Shown here piece after piece: positions 6,720 through 12,948 of a stretch of DNA of 20,583 bases. How positions within the stretch are numbered: position 1 is the stretch's first letter; every line of letters begins with the position of its first letter. A program made the position numbers and the translations under genes. The notes under the pieces were generated by a model, which was not told the origin of the DNA, did no database searches, and saw nothing but the letters and a program-made list of their open reading frames with translations. The stretch comes from DBFJGL01 sp048394785. Its GTDB lineage: Bacteria; Bacillota; Clostridia; Christensenellales; CAG-917. Location of the stretch: positions 1-20,583 of the forward strand of contig DBFJGL010000092.1 of NCBI GenBank assembly GCA_048394785.1. Direction: 5' to 3'.

Positions 6720-7670
6720 TTACGGCATGGCGAGCGCGGCGGCGCCTATAATGCCCGCGTCGTTTTTCAGCTCGGCGGCAACGACCGCGATGGGAGGATT
6801 ATATTCCGCGCCGTACACGTTCTTTGCAACGTATTCGTCAAGCGGCTTGATTATCGCGTCGCCTTCGTTTGATATGCCGCCGCCTATGATTATGATTTCG
6901 GGATAAAACACGTTTGCAAAGCTGACCGCACCCGCTCCGAGATAACCCAAATATCTTTTAAGCGTCGTTATAGCGGTTTTATCTCCTTGTTTTGCCGCAC
7001 TGAACACCGTTTTTCCGTCAAGTCCGTCTTTTCTGATTATGTCGTTAAGCAGACTCTCCGGGTGTTTTTCCGCCGCTTCTTCGGTCTGCCGCAAAAGCGC
7101 GGTCGCGCTTGCGTACGCCTCGAAATGTCCTTTCTTTCCGCAACCGCATTTCCTGCCGCTTCCCATTCCTATAAAGACGTGTCCGCCCTCCGCGCCTGCC
7201 GAACGGTTGCCCGTAAGCATTTTGCCGTCCACTATTATGCCCGTGCCTATGCCCGTGCCCACCGTTATCAGCACCACGTTGCGGCAGCCTCTGCCTGCGC
7301 CGAATAGCATTTCGCCGAGCGCGGCGCAGTTTGCGTCGTTGCTTATCTTTACGTTATTTATACCCAAACTTTTTGAAAGCACGTCTACCAACGGGAAATT
7401 TCTGAAATTTATGTTGCAGGTATAACGGACTATTCCCTTTTCGTCGTACACGGAGCCCGGTATCCCGAGCCCTATTCCCCCTATGTCGGCAACGCTCAGT
7501 CCGTTGTCGCCCATCAGTCCGTTTATCAGCCCCGCTATATCCTCGGCTATTATATCCGACGCGTCGAAGGCGCGAGTGGGTATGCTGTCCTTTGCGATTA
7601 TAGTACCGTCGCGGTCGACAATTCCTGCTTTTATACTCATACCGCCGACGTCCACTCCGATGTATTTCAT
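6720..7670 (-). CDS. ROK-family sugar kinase, probably glucokinase
   Basis: A 316-residue cytosolic sugar kinase that likely phosphorylates glucose or a related hexose with ATP. The phosphate loop is D-V-G-G at 7-10; catalytic Asp102 lies in N-D-A-N; T-V-G-T-G-I-G-T-G spans 126-134 approximately; and the ROK signature G-A-E-G-G-H follows with zinc ligand H154. The zinc motif reads C165-G-C167-G-K-K-G-H172: the third cysteine of the usual C-G-C-G-x-x-G-C is replaced by histidine, which could still bind zinc. There is no N-terminal helix-turn-helix, so it is a kinase rather than a ROK repressor. A GGAGG lies four bases before the ATG. It probably forms an operon with rng and supplies hexose phosphate to the PPi-PFK nearby. 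N-acetylmannosamine or fructose specificity cannot be excluded. Confidence 0.88.
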   Translation of the reverse strand: MKYIGVDVGGMSIKAGIVDRDGTIIAKDSIPTRAFDASDIIAEDIAGLINGLMGDNGLSVADIGGIGLGIPGSVYDEKGIVRYTCNINFRNFPLVDVLSKSLGINNVKISNDANCAALGEMLFGAGRGCRNVVLITVGTGIGTGIIVDGKMLTGNRSAGAEGGHVFIGMGSGRKCGCGKKGHFEAYASATALLRQTEEAAEKHPESLLNDIIRKDGLDGKTVFSAAKQGDKTAITTLKRYLGYLGAGAVSFANVFYPEIIIIGGGISNEGDAIIKPLDEYVAKNVYGAEYNPPIAVVAAELKNDAGIIGAAALAMP

Positions 7671-7728
7671 CCGTCCTCCGATTATTCCGCGTGCGTACAG
7701 CGCGCGGACAAATAAAAATGTTTATTTT

Positions 7729-7757
7729 ATTCTAAAACATATTGACCGAAAAGGCAA
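7729..7757 (-). promoter_or_regulatory. Promoter candidate for the ROK kinase - rng unit
   Basis: On the minus strand TTGCCT (7757-7752), a 17-base spacer and TAGAAT (7734-7729) precede the ATG at 7670. The predicted start is near 7722, with a leader of about 50 bases containing a GC-rich inverted repeat around 7689-7707. Confidence 0.5.
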
Positions 7758-7835
7758 CATAACCTTGAACATTTGCTCCAAACCCGATGACGCATTTTTA
7801 CGATTCGGATAAAACGCACCCGCGCGGCACCCGCC

Positions 7836-7888
7836 GGACAAACAAATAAAGCGCATTGAAAACAAGTGCTCTCAAAATCGCGCTTATT
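7836..7888 (-). terminator. Terminator-like hairpin after the M50 protease gene
   Basis: In the minus-strand RNA AAUAAGCGC (7888-7880) pairs with GCGCUUUAUU (7854-7845) with one extra base. The loop of about 25 bases can pair further (UUGA with UCAA). The descending arm runs into UUUAUUUGUUUG. It lies seven bases after the M50 stop codon. Confidence 0.5.
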
Positions 7889-7894
7889 CCGTTA

Positions 7895-8926
7895 TTATTG
7901 CCCGTTATTTTTGCTTTTTATTCTTAACTTTCTCTGTTTAAACTCAGAAAACAACCCTCGTTTTTTCTTTAACTCATTTCCCGTCTTTTCAATAGCGCGT
8001 ACAATTTGGCGACGCCCGCGACTTTTACCGTTTTCGGCATCGCTATCTGCCCTATACTCGGTTCTTTGCGTTTTCGGCTTTTTATGCGCTGAGTTATCAT
8101 CACGCTTCGGCAATATTTTAAGTGCGACTCCGACGGGTGTCGAAAGTTTGTTGGCAAGGGCAAGTTTTTTCAGTTCCGCCTCGTCTATTACCGCGCCTCT
8201 TTCACCGCCTACTATTTCAAAACGCGTTTCGGACTCCGAACCTATATGGTGATAAAGTCGTAATATCGGCACGTTTGCGTCAATTTTTATACGCTTTTCG
8301 CACACTCCCAAAGTATAATTTTTTGCCGCCGCGTCGAGCACGCTTACATACAGTTCTCTGTCCGTTCCGCACGCCGCCCCGTAAAACAAAAAGACCGCGA
8401 TTATTCCGAAACTGAAATTTATGCCGTATATCACCGACGTCAAAAACAAAATAAAAAATATTATCGATACCGCAACGCCCGCAATCTGCATTCCTTTAAG
8501 CGCGCGAATACGGTTTTTGCAAAGCGACAGCGCCACGCGTGAGCCGTCAAGCGGATAAACGGGCAATAAGTTGAACGCGGCAAGCGACACGTTTGCATAA
8601 AAAAAGCTTTCGGTGTACGGGTATGCGGAAGGGAAAAGCCACCATAATCCGAGCACTGCAAGCGCAAAAACCGCGTTGACGGCAGGTCCGCTTATTCCGA
8701 TTATTATTCCCGACGTTCTGTCAAAGCTTTCTCTGCTGCTCATCATTGCCCCGTATGGCAAAAGCACCATTTCTTTGACGGCGTAGCCGCGCGTTCGCGC
8801 GGCTGCGATATGTCCGCCCTCGTGCAAAAGCAGCGCGGCAAACGTCCATAGCAATACGGGCGCATAACCGAACAGCACAAGCGCAAGCGCAAGCACGAAA
8901 AAGAGCGGATGAACCTTAAAGTCCAT
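7895..8926 (-). CDS. M50 site-2-type membrane metalloprotease (SpoIVFB-like)
   Basis: A 343-residue intramembrane zinc protease. About six membrane segments are visible between residues 5 and 185; the zinc site is H35-E-G-G-H39 within a membrane helix, with the third ligand D127 in N-L-L-P-V-Y-P-L-D-G (119-128). Residues about 205-262 resemble a short CBS-like domain, as in SpoIVFB, which cleaves pro-sigma-K during sporulation. The last 70 residues are rich in Lys and Arg and look disordered. Position between minDE and rng matches the place of spoIVFA-spoIVFB in other Clostridia. The ATG overlaps the stop of the upstream small membrane protein by one base (TGATG), so the two are probably made together. 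Its substrate is unknown; whether this organism sporulates cannot be judged from the window. Confidence 0.85.
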   Translation of the reverse strand: MDFKVHPLFFVLALALVLFGYAPVLLWTFAALLLHEGGHIAAARTRGYAVKEMVLLPYGAMMSSRESFDRTSGIIIGISGPAVNAVFALAVLGLWWLFPSAYPYTESFFYANVSLAAFNLLPVYPLDGSRVALSLCKNRIRALKGMQIAGVAVSIIFFILFLTSVIYGINFSFGIIAVFLFYGAACGTDRELYVSVLDAAAKNYTLGVCEKRIKIDANVPILRLYHHIGSESETRFEIVGGERGAVIDEAELKKLALANKLSTPVGVALKILPKRDDNSAHKKPKTQRTEYRADSDAENGKSRGRRQIVRAIEKTGNELKKKRGLFSEFKQRKLRIKSKNNGQ

Positions 8927-9180
8927 CAGAAAAGTCCGTCGATAAGAGATGCGGCAGAGGTAACGACGTCGCTGATGCCCGTCGCCTTAAACAGACCTGC
9001 AAACAAAAATCCAAGGGACAAAAATACGCCTATCGCAACGGGTATCATCGCAACGTCGACGGCGTCGAGCCCCCATTTTTTCAGCGAAAATTTCTGTTTT
9101 TTCTTTGCGCCGACGCGATTTTCAACAAAAGCGTTTTCACTGATTTCAACTTCGACCTTTTTATTTTCATCAAAATCCAT
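8926..9180 (-). CDS. Small single-pass membrane protein ahead of the M50 protease
   Basis: An 84-residue protein I do not recognise. Residues 1-25 are acidic, then a basic stretch (A-K-K-K-Q-K) and one hydrophobic segment at about 43-66, followed by a short Ser/Ala-containing tail. By the positive-inside rule the N-terminus should be cytoplasmic. GAGGTGA stands just before the ATG and the stop codon overlaps the M50 start, so it is a genuine translated gene coupled to the protease. Position suggests a partner, regulator or substrate of the protease, analogous to SpoIVFA, but it is far shorter than SpoIVFA and shows no LytM/peptidase domain. Function is inferred from position only. Confidence 0.75.
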   Translation of the reverse strand: MDFDENKKVEVEISENAFVENRVGAKKKQKFSLKKWGLDAVDVAMIPVAIGVFLSLGFLFAGLFKATGISDVVTSAASLIDGLF

Positions 9181-9199
9181 AAGTCACCTCGCATATACC

Positions 9200-9259
9200 C
9201 TATGCCGCACGGCAGACGGATATTCCCGTCTTGAAAAAACAATGCAATAAATTGCACAT
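9200..9259 (-). CDS. Possible 19-codon leader ORF upstream of the small membrane protein / M50 unit
   Basis: On the minus strand an ATG at 9259 preceded by GGAGGA (9275-9270, ten-base spacing) opens a 19-residue frame ending in TAG at 9202-9200, 19 bases before the next ATG at 9180. The peptide begins M-C-N-L-L-H-C-F-F and contains three cysteines. A small hairpin GACGG/CCGTC lies within it. It may be a leader peptide or small protein; the ribosome binding site is the only direct support. Confidence 0.35.
   Translation of the reverse strand: MCNLLHCFFKTGISVCRAA
9243..9256. repeat. 6-2-6 inverted repeat (TGCAAT-AA-ATTGCA)
   Basis: TGCAAT (9243-9248) and ATTGCA (9251-9256) are perfect inverted copies separated by AA, in the 226-base gap between minE and the small membrane protein gene. 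The size and spacing fit a dimeric repressor operator, but it overlaps the possible leader ORF and no good promoter could be fixed beside it. Confidence 0.35.
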
Positions 9260-9287
9260 TATTTAATTGTCCTCCGACTTAGCGCAT

Positions 9288-9317
9288 AAAAAGTTTTCCG
9301 CGCATTTGACGGCGCGG
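9288..9317 (-). terminator. Terminator-like hairpin downstream of minE
   Basis: In the minus-strand RNA CCGCGC (9317-9312), an eight-base loop and GCGCGG (9303-9298) are followed by AAAAC and then five U (9292-9288). The U run begins five bases after the stem, which weakens the call. It lies about 90 bases after the minE stop. Confidence 0.45.
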
Positions 9318-9406
9318 CTTTGACGGCTCGCCGGGCGCGTACGACTTGACACTTATCGGGTTTTACTAAAATATTCAATAAAACAAACGTCGACGCGGAT
9401 AAAACT

Positions 9407-9658
9407 TTAATATCTTTTTATATCCGCCGTACTTTCAAACGATTTGATGCGCACGGCCGAAAAGATAAATGATACCGTGTACAGCCCGTCTTCATTCTGC
9501 TCCACCTTGACGTCGCCCTCATCCGCCATCTCAAAATACTCCGAAAACAGCGCGTTTGCGTCCTTGTTCAGTATGGCTCTGAACCCGTCTTTCATTCCCA
9601 CCTTATCTCGCGTAAGTATCTCGCGCAAGCGCGTCGTCATCTCTTTTGACGCTCTCAT
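9407..9658 (-). CDS. minE: MinE-like cell division topological specificity factor
   Basis: An 83-residue protein that matches MinE in size and pattern: a contact-helix region R-L-R-E-I-L-T-R-D-K, then a segment ending A-L-F-S-E-Y-F-E-M at the place of the family's I-S-K-Y-V-E-I, then acidic residues, V-K-V-E-Q and beta strands. MinE stimulates the MinD ATPase and drives it off the membrane, placing the division site. Sequence is divergent, and the N-terminal membrane-targeting stretch is short. The ATG at 9658 overlaps the minD stop (TAATG) with GAGGTGG at a good distance; a GTG at 9667 in frame would overlap that Shine-Dalgarno and was not chosen. Its immediate position after minD strengthens the call. 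No minC is present in this window. Confidence 0.75.
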   Translation of the reverse strand: MRASKEMTTRLREILTRDKVGMKDGFRAILNKDANALFSEYFEMADEGDVKVEQNEDGLYTVSFIFSAVRIKSFESTADIKRY

Positions 9659-10413
9659 TATACCCACCTCAACCTTTTCATTCTGCGGCGGCGTTCAATA
9701 TCCACAAACACCTTTGTGCTCATTGCGACGTTTTTTGCTAGCACGCCGTACGCCTTGTCCGACGCGGCAAAATCGGGCACTCTGCCCAATTGCTGATAAA
9801 GCGTAATGCAATCGTCCTCGGGAATGACTCCCACGGCAGACGTATGCAACAGCCTCGATATGTCGCCCGCCGACATCATCTCCCCTCTGTCCACCATATC
9901 CGCGCGCACGCGATTTACCACAAGCGAAATGTCGGAGAGTCGATAACTGTGCAAAAGCGAAATAACCTTGTCTGCGTCGCGTATTGCGGATACCGACGCC
10001 GTTGTAACCACGATGGCTTCGTCCGCCGACGAAACTGCGCGATGAAAACCGTTCTCAATCCCGGCAGGACAATCGATAAGTACAAAATCGAAATCGGAAA
10101 GACTGTCCACCACTCCGCGGAACGCCTGCGCGGTAATGGAAGAACTGTCGCGCGTGGACGGCAATACTCTCATTGTGCTTTCGCTGTCGGTGATAAGCGC
10201 CTGAAACGCACGGCATTTGCCCGCGAGCACGTCGCCTATATCATAAACCACTCGGTTTTCTACGCCTACTACTACGTCGAGATTGTTTAGTCCGACGTCG
10301 GCGTCGACAAGCGCAACGCGATATTTCATATCCGCAAGCTTTCTGCCGAGCGTTGCGGTTACGGTAGTCTTGCCCACTCCGCCTTTACCCGACGTTATAA
10401 CGATTTTTCTCAT
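9658..10413 (-). CDS. minD: Septum site-determining ATPase MinD
   Basis: A 251-residue membrane-associated ATPase that, with MinE and normally MinC, restricts FtsZ ring assembly to midcell. It has the deviant Walker A K-G-G-V-G-K-T at 10-16, the D-A-D-V-G-L-N-N-L-D switch region from 37, the Walker B-like L-I-D-C-P-A-G-I-E, and a C-terminal Arg/Lys-rich amphipathic helix (E-R-R-R-R-M-K-R-L-R-W-V) for membrane binding. The start was set at the ATG at 10413 (M-R-K-I-V-I-T-S), where MinD proteins normally begin; a GTG eight codons upstream lies inside the terminator hairpin of the preceding gene. No Shine-Dalgarno precedes the ATG; a TATTAT ends six bases before it, so a leaderless mRNA is likely. 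The stop overlaps the minE start. Confidence 0.92.
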   Translation of the reverse strand: MRKIVITSGKGGVGKTTVTATLGRKLADMKYRVALVDADVGLNNLDVVVGVENRVVYDIGDVLAGKCRAFQALITDSESTMRVLPSTRDSSSITAQAFRGVVDSLSDFDFVLIDCPAGIENGFHRAVSSADEAIVVTTASVSAIRDADKVISLLHSYRLSDISLVVNRVRADMVDRGEMMSAGDISRLLHTSAVGVIPEDDCITLYQQLGRVPDFAASDKAYGVLAKNVAMSTKVFVDIERRRRMKRLRWV

Positions 10414-10419
10414 AATCGT

Positions 10420-10425
10420 ATAATA
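10420..10425 (-). promoter_or_regulatory. Possible -10 element for a leaderless minD transcript
   Basis: TATTAT on the minus strand ends six bases before the minD ATG, which would place transcription start on the A of ATG. No matching -35 is seen at 16-18 bases, where the terminator hairpin sits, so the call is weak. It is proposed because the upstream transcript should end in this region. Confidence 0.35.
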
Positions 10426-10451
10426 AAACCAAAACACCCCGAGAGGGGTGT
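10421..10451 (-). terminator. Intrinsic terminator after the aldo/keto reductase gene
   Basis: ACACCCC (10451-10445 on the minus strand), loop TCTC and GGGGTGT (10440-10434) form a perfect 7-bp stem, with a T-rich tail TTTGGTTTTATTAT continuing. It lies about 40 bases after the reductase stop and only eight bases of non-hairpin sequence separate its tail from the minD ATG. It probably ends the long rnf-to-reductase transcript. Confidence 0.75.
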
Positions 10452-10491
10452 CGTAATTTGCTTGAAAAATTCTATTTTTGTCTTATTATTC

Positions 10492-11349
10492 TTAAAAATC
10501 GGCGGTGTCGGGGTGCGAGCCGAGTCTTCCGACCTCGTCGAACGCATCAAGCGCGAGCATATCGGCACTGTCTAACACAAAGTCGAAAACATCGGCGTTT
10601 TCCGCAATTCTCTCCTCGTGCACCGATTTAGGAAGCGGCACTGCTCCGTGTTGCAGGCACCACCTTATAAGCACCTGCGACTGAGTCTTATTGTACTTTT
10701 CCGCTATGTTAACCAAAGCCTCTTTCCCGAACGCCCTGCCCTTCAAAAGCGGTGCCCACGCCTCGCAAACAATGCCGTTATCATAGCAAAAACCGACAGT
10801 GTCCTCTTGCAAAAGTCCCAGATGAAACTCAATCTGATTTGCCATAGGTTTTATGCGGCAATTATCAAACAGCACCTTTAAGTGGTGGGTATAGCAGTTT
10901 GAAGTGCCGATTGCGCGAACATAGCCGTCGTTATACAGCGTTTCCATAGCTCGCCAGGTTTCCAGAAATTTCTCGGGATAAGTTTCGCGGTATGGCTTCG
11001 GATTCGGCCAATGTATGAGATATAAATCCGCATAATCCGTCCCCAATCTTTTAAGACTTTCGCGACAGGCTTTCAGCGTGTTTTCATATCCTTGGTTGCT
11101 ATTCCAGACTTTTGTGGTAATAAAAATATCTTCGCGCCCCTGCCCGAAACGGCGCACGCCTTCGCCAACGCCTTTTTCGTTTTCGTAAAACTCGGCCGTA
11201 TCTATATGCCGATAACCTGCTCGAAGCGCGGAAAGAACTCCGTTTGCGCACACTTCGCCGTCGGGCGTCTTGTACGTCCCGTAACCGATAACGGGGATTT
11301 TAACCCCGTTGCTCATAACTTTCGTATCTGAAAGAGAATTGTAATTCAT
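10492..11349 (-). CDS. Aldo/keto reductase (2,5-diketo-D-gluconate reductase-like)
   Basis: A 285-residue cytosolic NAD(P)H-dependent reductase of carbonyl compounds with the TIM-barrel AKR fold. The catalytic tetrad is complete: Asp50, Tyr55 (D-T-A-E-F-Y), Lys80 (T-T-K-V-W) and His113 (L-I-H-W-P). The cofactor region L-P-K-S-V-H-E-E-R lies near the C-terminus. Length and motifs fit the small prokaryotic AKR5-type enzymes (DkgA/DkgB-like); the physiological substrate, possibly methylglyoxal or another aldehyde, is not readable. GAGGA precedes the ATG by four bases. It follows the MreB-like gene by 29 bases and is closed by a strong terminator, so it is the last gene of the long unit. Its place between mreB and minD, where mreC, mreD and minC would be expected, is unusual. 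Confidence 0.9.
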   Translation of the reverse strand: MNYNSLSDTKVMSNGVKIPVIGYGTYKTPDGEVCANGVLSALRAGYRHIDTAEFYENEKGVGEGVRRFGQGREDIFITTKVWNSNQGYENTLKACRESLKRLGTDYADLYLIHWPNPKPYRETYPEKFLETWRAMETLYNDGYVRAIGTSNCYTHHLKVLFDNCRIKPMANQIEFHLGLLQEDTVGFCYDNGIVCEAWAPLLKGRAFGKEALVNIAEKYNKTQSQVLIRWCLQHGAVPLPKSVHEERIAENADVFDFVLDSADMLALDAFDEVGRLGSHPDTADF

Positions 11350-11378
11350 ATGTTCCTCGATGATATTTCTTGCAATGG

Positions 11379-12377
11379 TTAATCGAGTTTTACGCCCAAC
11401 AGGTCGCCGAGCAGCTTTTTATTGTCGAAGAACTTTCCTCCTCCAATCGCCACTGCGCTGTCTACGTCTTCGAGCACGGTAACGGGCAGCTCCAATGCCT
11501 GTTCGATATATTCCACAACTCCCGGAATGTGCGTAGAACCGCCCGATATAAATATGCCTTTTCGCAAAATTTCGGCGGCAAGCTCGGGAGGAGTCTGGTT
11601 GAGCACGGACATTATGACCTCTATAATGTCGTCCACCAAAGGCAGCACCGCGTCGCGCATGGTTTCGGCGGTGACGACTATGCTCTTGGGACTGCCGTCG
11701 CAACCTCCGCCCGACACCGCATAGCTGCTTTCGTCGTTTACGTAGAACGAAAGCGCAGTACGTTTGAGATTTTCCACCGTATATTCGCCGAGTTTAATGC
11801 CGTATGACATATACACACTGTCAATGATTGCCGCGTTGAACGCGTCGCCGGCGATGTTCACCGCGCAACCCGTCGCAATGCCGTGATTGGTAACGGCGCA
11901 TATCTCCGTTTTTCCGCCGCCCATATCCACAAACAGACCGCCTATGCTGTCGGTATACGCCAAAAGACACAGCGGAGATTCCACCAACGTGACTTCCTTG
12001 ACGCCTGCTTTTATAAAGCATTTTTCAACGGCGCGTCTGTCCGAGTTTGTCATTGCGCAGCTTATGCAGACTATTGCCTTTACCTTGTGCGGAACAAACG
12101 ACGCAGGCACGATTTTTTTGAGGAAATACTCTATCAACATAGAGCACATATCCTCGTCGACAATCATACCCTCGTGAACGGGAGCGACCACTTTCGCGCC
12201 GCCGAGAGAGGTGCTCATCACGCTTTGCGCACGATAACCCGCTTCTTTTATTTCAAAGCGGTTGCGCACTCTCTGCACTATCGCAACGGAAGGCTCGCGA
12301 AGAACGGGACCTATTCCCTTTTGAAATACCGTTATATATTTACTGCCTAAATCAAAGCATAACTCTATCGTTGCCAT
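11379..12377 (-). CDS. Divergent MreB-like bacterial actin
   Basis: A 332-residue actin-fold protein related to MreB/Mbl, which polymerise under the membrane to guide wall synthesis. The outline is preserved: phosphate-1 loop D9-L-G-S-K, R-E-P-S-V at 27-31, D-R-R-A-V-E near 113-118, E133 in V-E-S-P, phosphate-2 loop D151-M-G-G-G-K-T-E, and a C-terminal I-S-G-G-S-T-H-I-P. Yet many positions conserved in MreB are changed: I-E-E-P-M-A-A-A-I-G became V-E-S-P-L-C-L-L-A-Y and the Thr of G-G-G-T-T is Lys156. It may therefore have altered ATP hydrolysis or a different role. The start is the ATG at 12377 (an in-frame TTG two codons earlier is less likely); it overlaps the end of maf by 26 bases. mreC and mreD are absent nearby. 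Confidence 0.8.
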   Translation of the reverse strand: MATIELCFDLGSKYITVFQKGIGPVLREPSVAIVQRVRNRFEIKEAGYRAQSVMSTSLGGAKVVAPVHEGMIVDEDMCSMLIEYFLKKIVPASFVPHKVKAIVCISCAMTNSDRRAVEKCFIKAGVKEVTLVESPLCLLAYTDSIGGLFVDMGGGKTEICAVTNHGIATGCAVNIAGDAFNAAIIDSVYMSYGIKLGEYTVENLKRTALSFYVNDESSYAVSGGGCDGSPKSIVVTAETMRDAVLPLVDDIIEVIMSVLNQTPPELAAEILRKGIFISGGSTHIPGVVEYIEQALELPVTVLEDVDSAVAIGGGKFFDNKKLLGDLLGVKLD

Positions 12378-12948
12378 TTGCAAATCCAGCCTTTGTCAAT
12401 ATCTTTGTCAGCTTTTCGACGGGCAAACCCACTATGTTTGAATAACTGCCCCTATATCCGCCGACAACCTGTTTATCCTGTATTCCGTATGCGCCCGCCT
12501 TGTCCAAAGGCTTGCACTCCTCGACGTATCTTTTTATTTCGCCGTCGGTCATCTTTTTGAAACGCACGAGAGAGCGCACCGCAAAGCATTGTTCTCCGTT
12601 TTCCGACAAGATGCAAACGCCCGTATAAACCGCGTGCGTTTTCCCGTTCAATTCTTTAAGCATACGCTCGGCGTCTGCGCAATCGACGGGTTTACCGTAT
12701 GTTTTGCGCCTGTAAACTACCGTATCGGCGCCGATAACAACGGCATTGCCGACGCTGTCGTACACCGCGCGCGCCTTCGCGCTTGCAAGCCGTTTGACGA
12801 GAGAACGCGGTTTTTTAGCCTTAATCGCGCTTTCGTCCACGTCGGCAGGAATGACGTCGAAAACGTATCCTGCGCCGCCGAGCAGTTCGCGCCGCCGAGG
12901 CGATGCGGACGCAAGCACGAGTCTGCGCGTTTTATCAGAGAATTTCAA
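12352..12948 (-). CDS. maf: Maf-family nucleotide pyrophosphatase
   Basis: A 198-residue cytosolic house-cleaning enzyme that hydrolyses nucleoside triphosphates to monophosphates (dTTP/UTP or modified pyrimidines in the YhdE group), long linked to septum formation. Motifs: L-A-S-A-S-P-R-R at 12-19, G-A-D-T-V-V with the catalytic Asp75, D-K-A-G-A-Y-G-I-Q at 149-157 and S-N-I-V-G-L-P at 170-176. The best start is a TTG at 12948 that overlaps the end of the Ppx/GppA gene by 14 bases, with a weak GGAAAG ahead; a GTG ten codons in would start right at the family motif and cannot be excluded. Location directly upstream of the mreB-like gene matches the classical maf-mreB order. Confidence 0.9.
   Translation of the reverse strand: MKFSDKTRRLVLASASPRRRELLGGAGYVFDVIPADVDESAIKAKKPRSLVKRLASAKARAVYDSVGNAVVIGADTVVYRRKTYGKPVDCADAERMLKELNGKTHAVYTGVCILSENGEQCFAVRSLVRFKKMTDGEIKRYVEECKPLDKAGAYGIQDKQVVGGYRGSYSNIVGLPVEKLTKILTKAGFANGNDRVML

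Noticed and set aside
9256..9269. ACATTATTTAATTG, matching ACATTATTTAACTG at 19742-19755 in 13 of 14 bases
   Set aside because: The second copy lies within the rnf promoter spacer, but the first is not placed in a comparable promoter; in AT-rich gaps a chance match is plausible, so no shared regulator is claimed.
9659..9667. GTG start of minE three codons upstream
   Set aside because: It would overlap the good Shine-Dalgarno GAGGTGG; the ATG at 9658 forms the usual TAATG overlap with minD.
10414..10437. GTG start of minD eight codons upstream
   Set aside because: It lies in the terminator stem, and MinD proteins start just before the K-G-G-V-G-K-T loop at the ATG at 10413.
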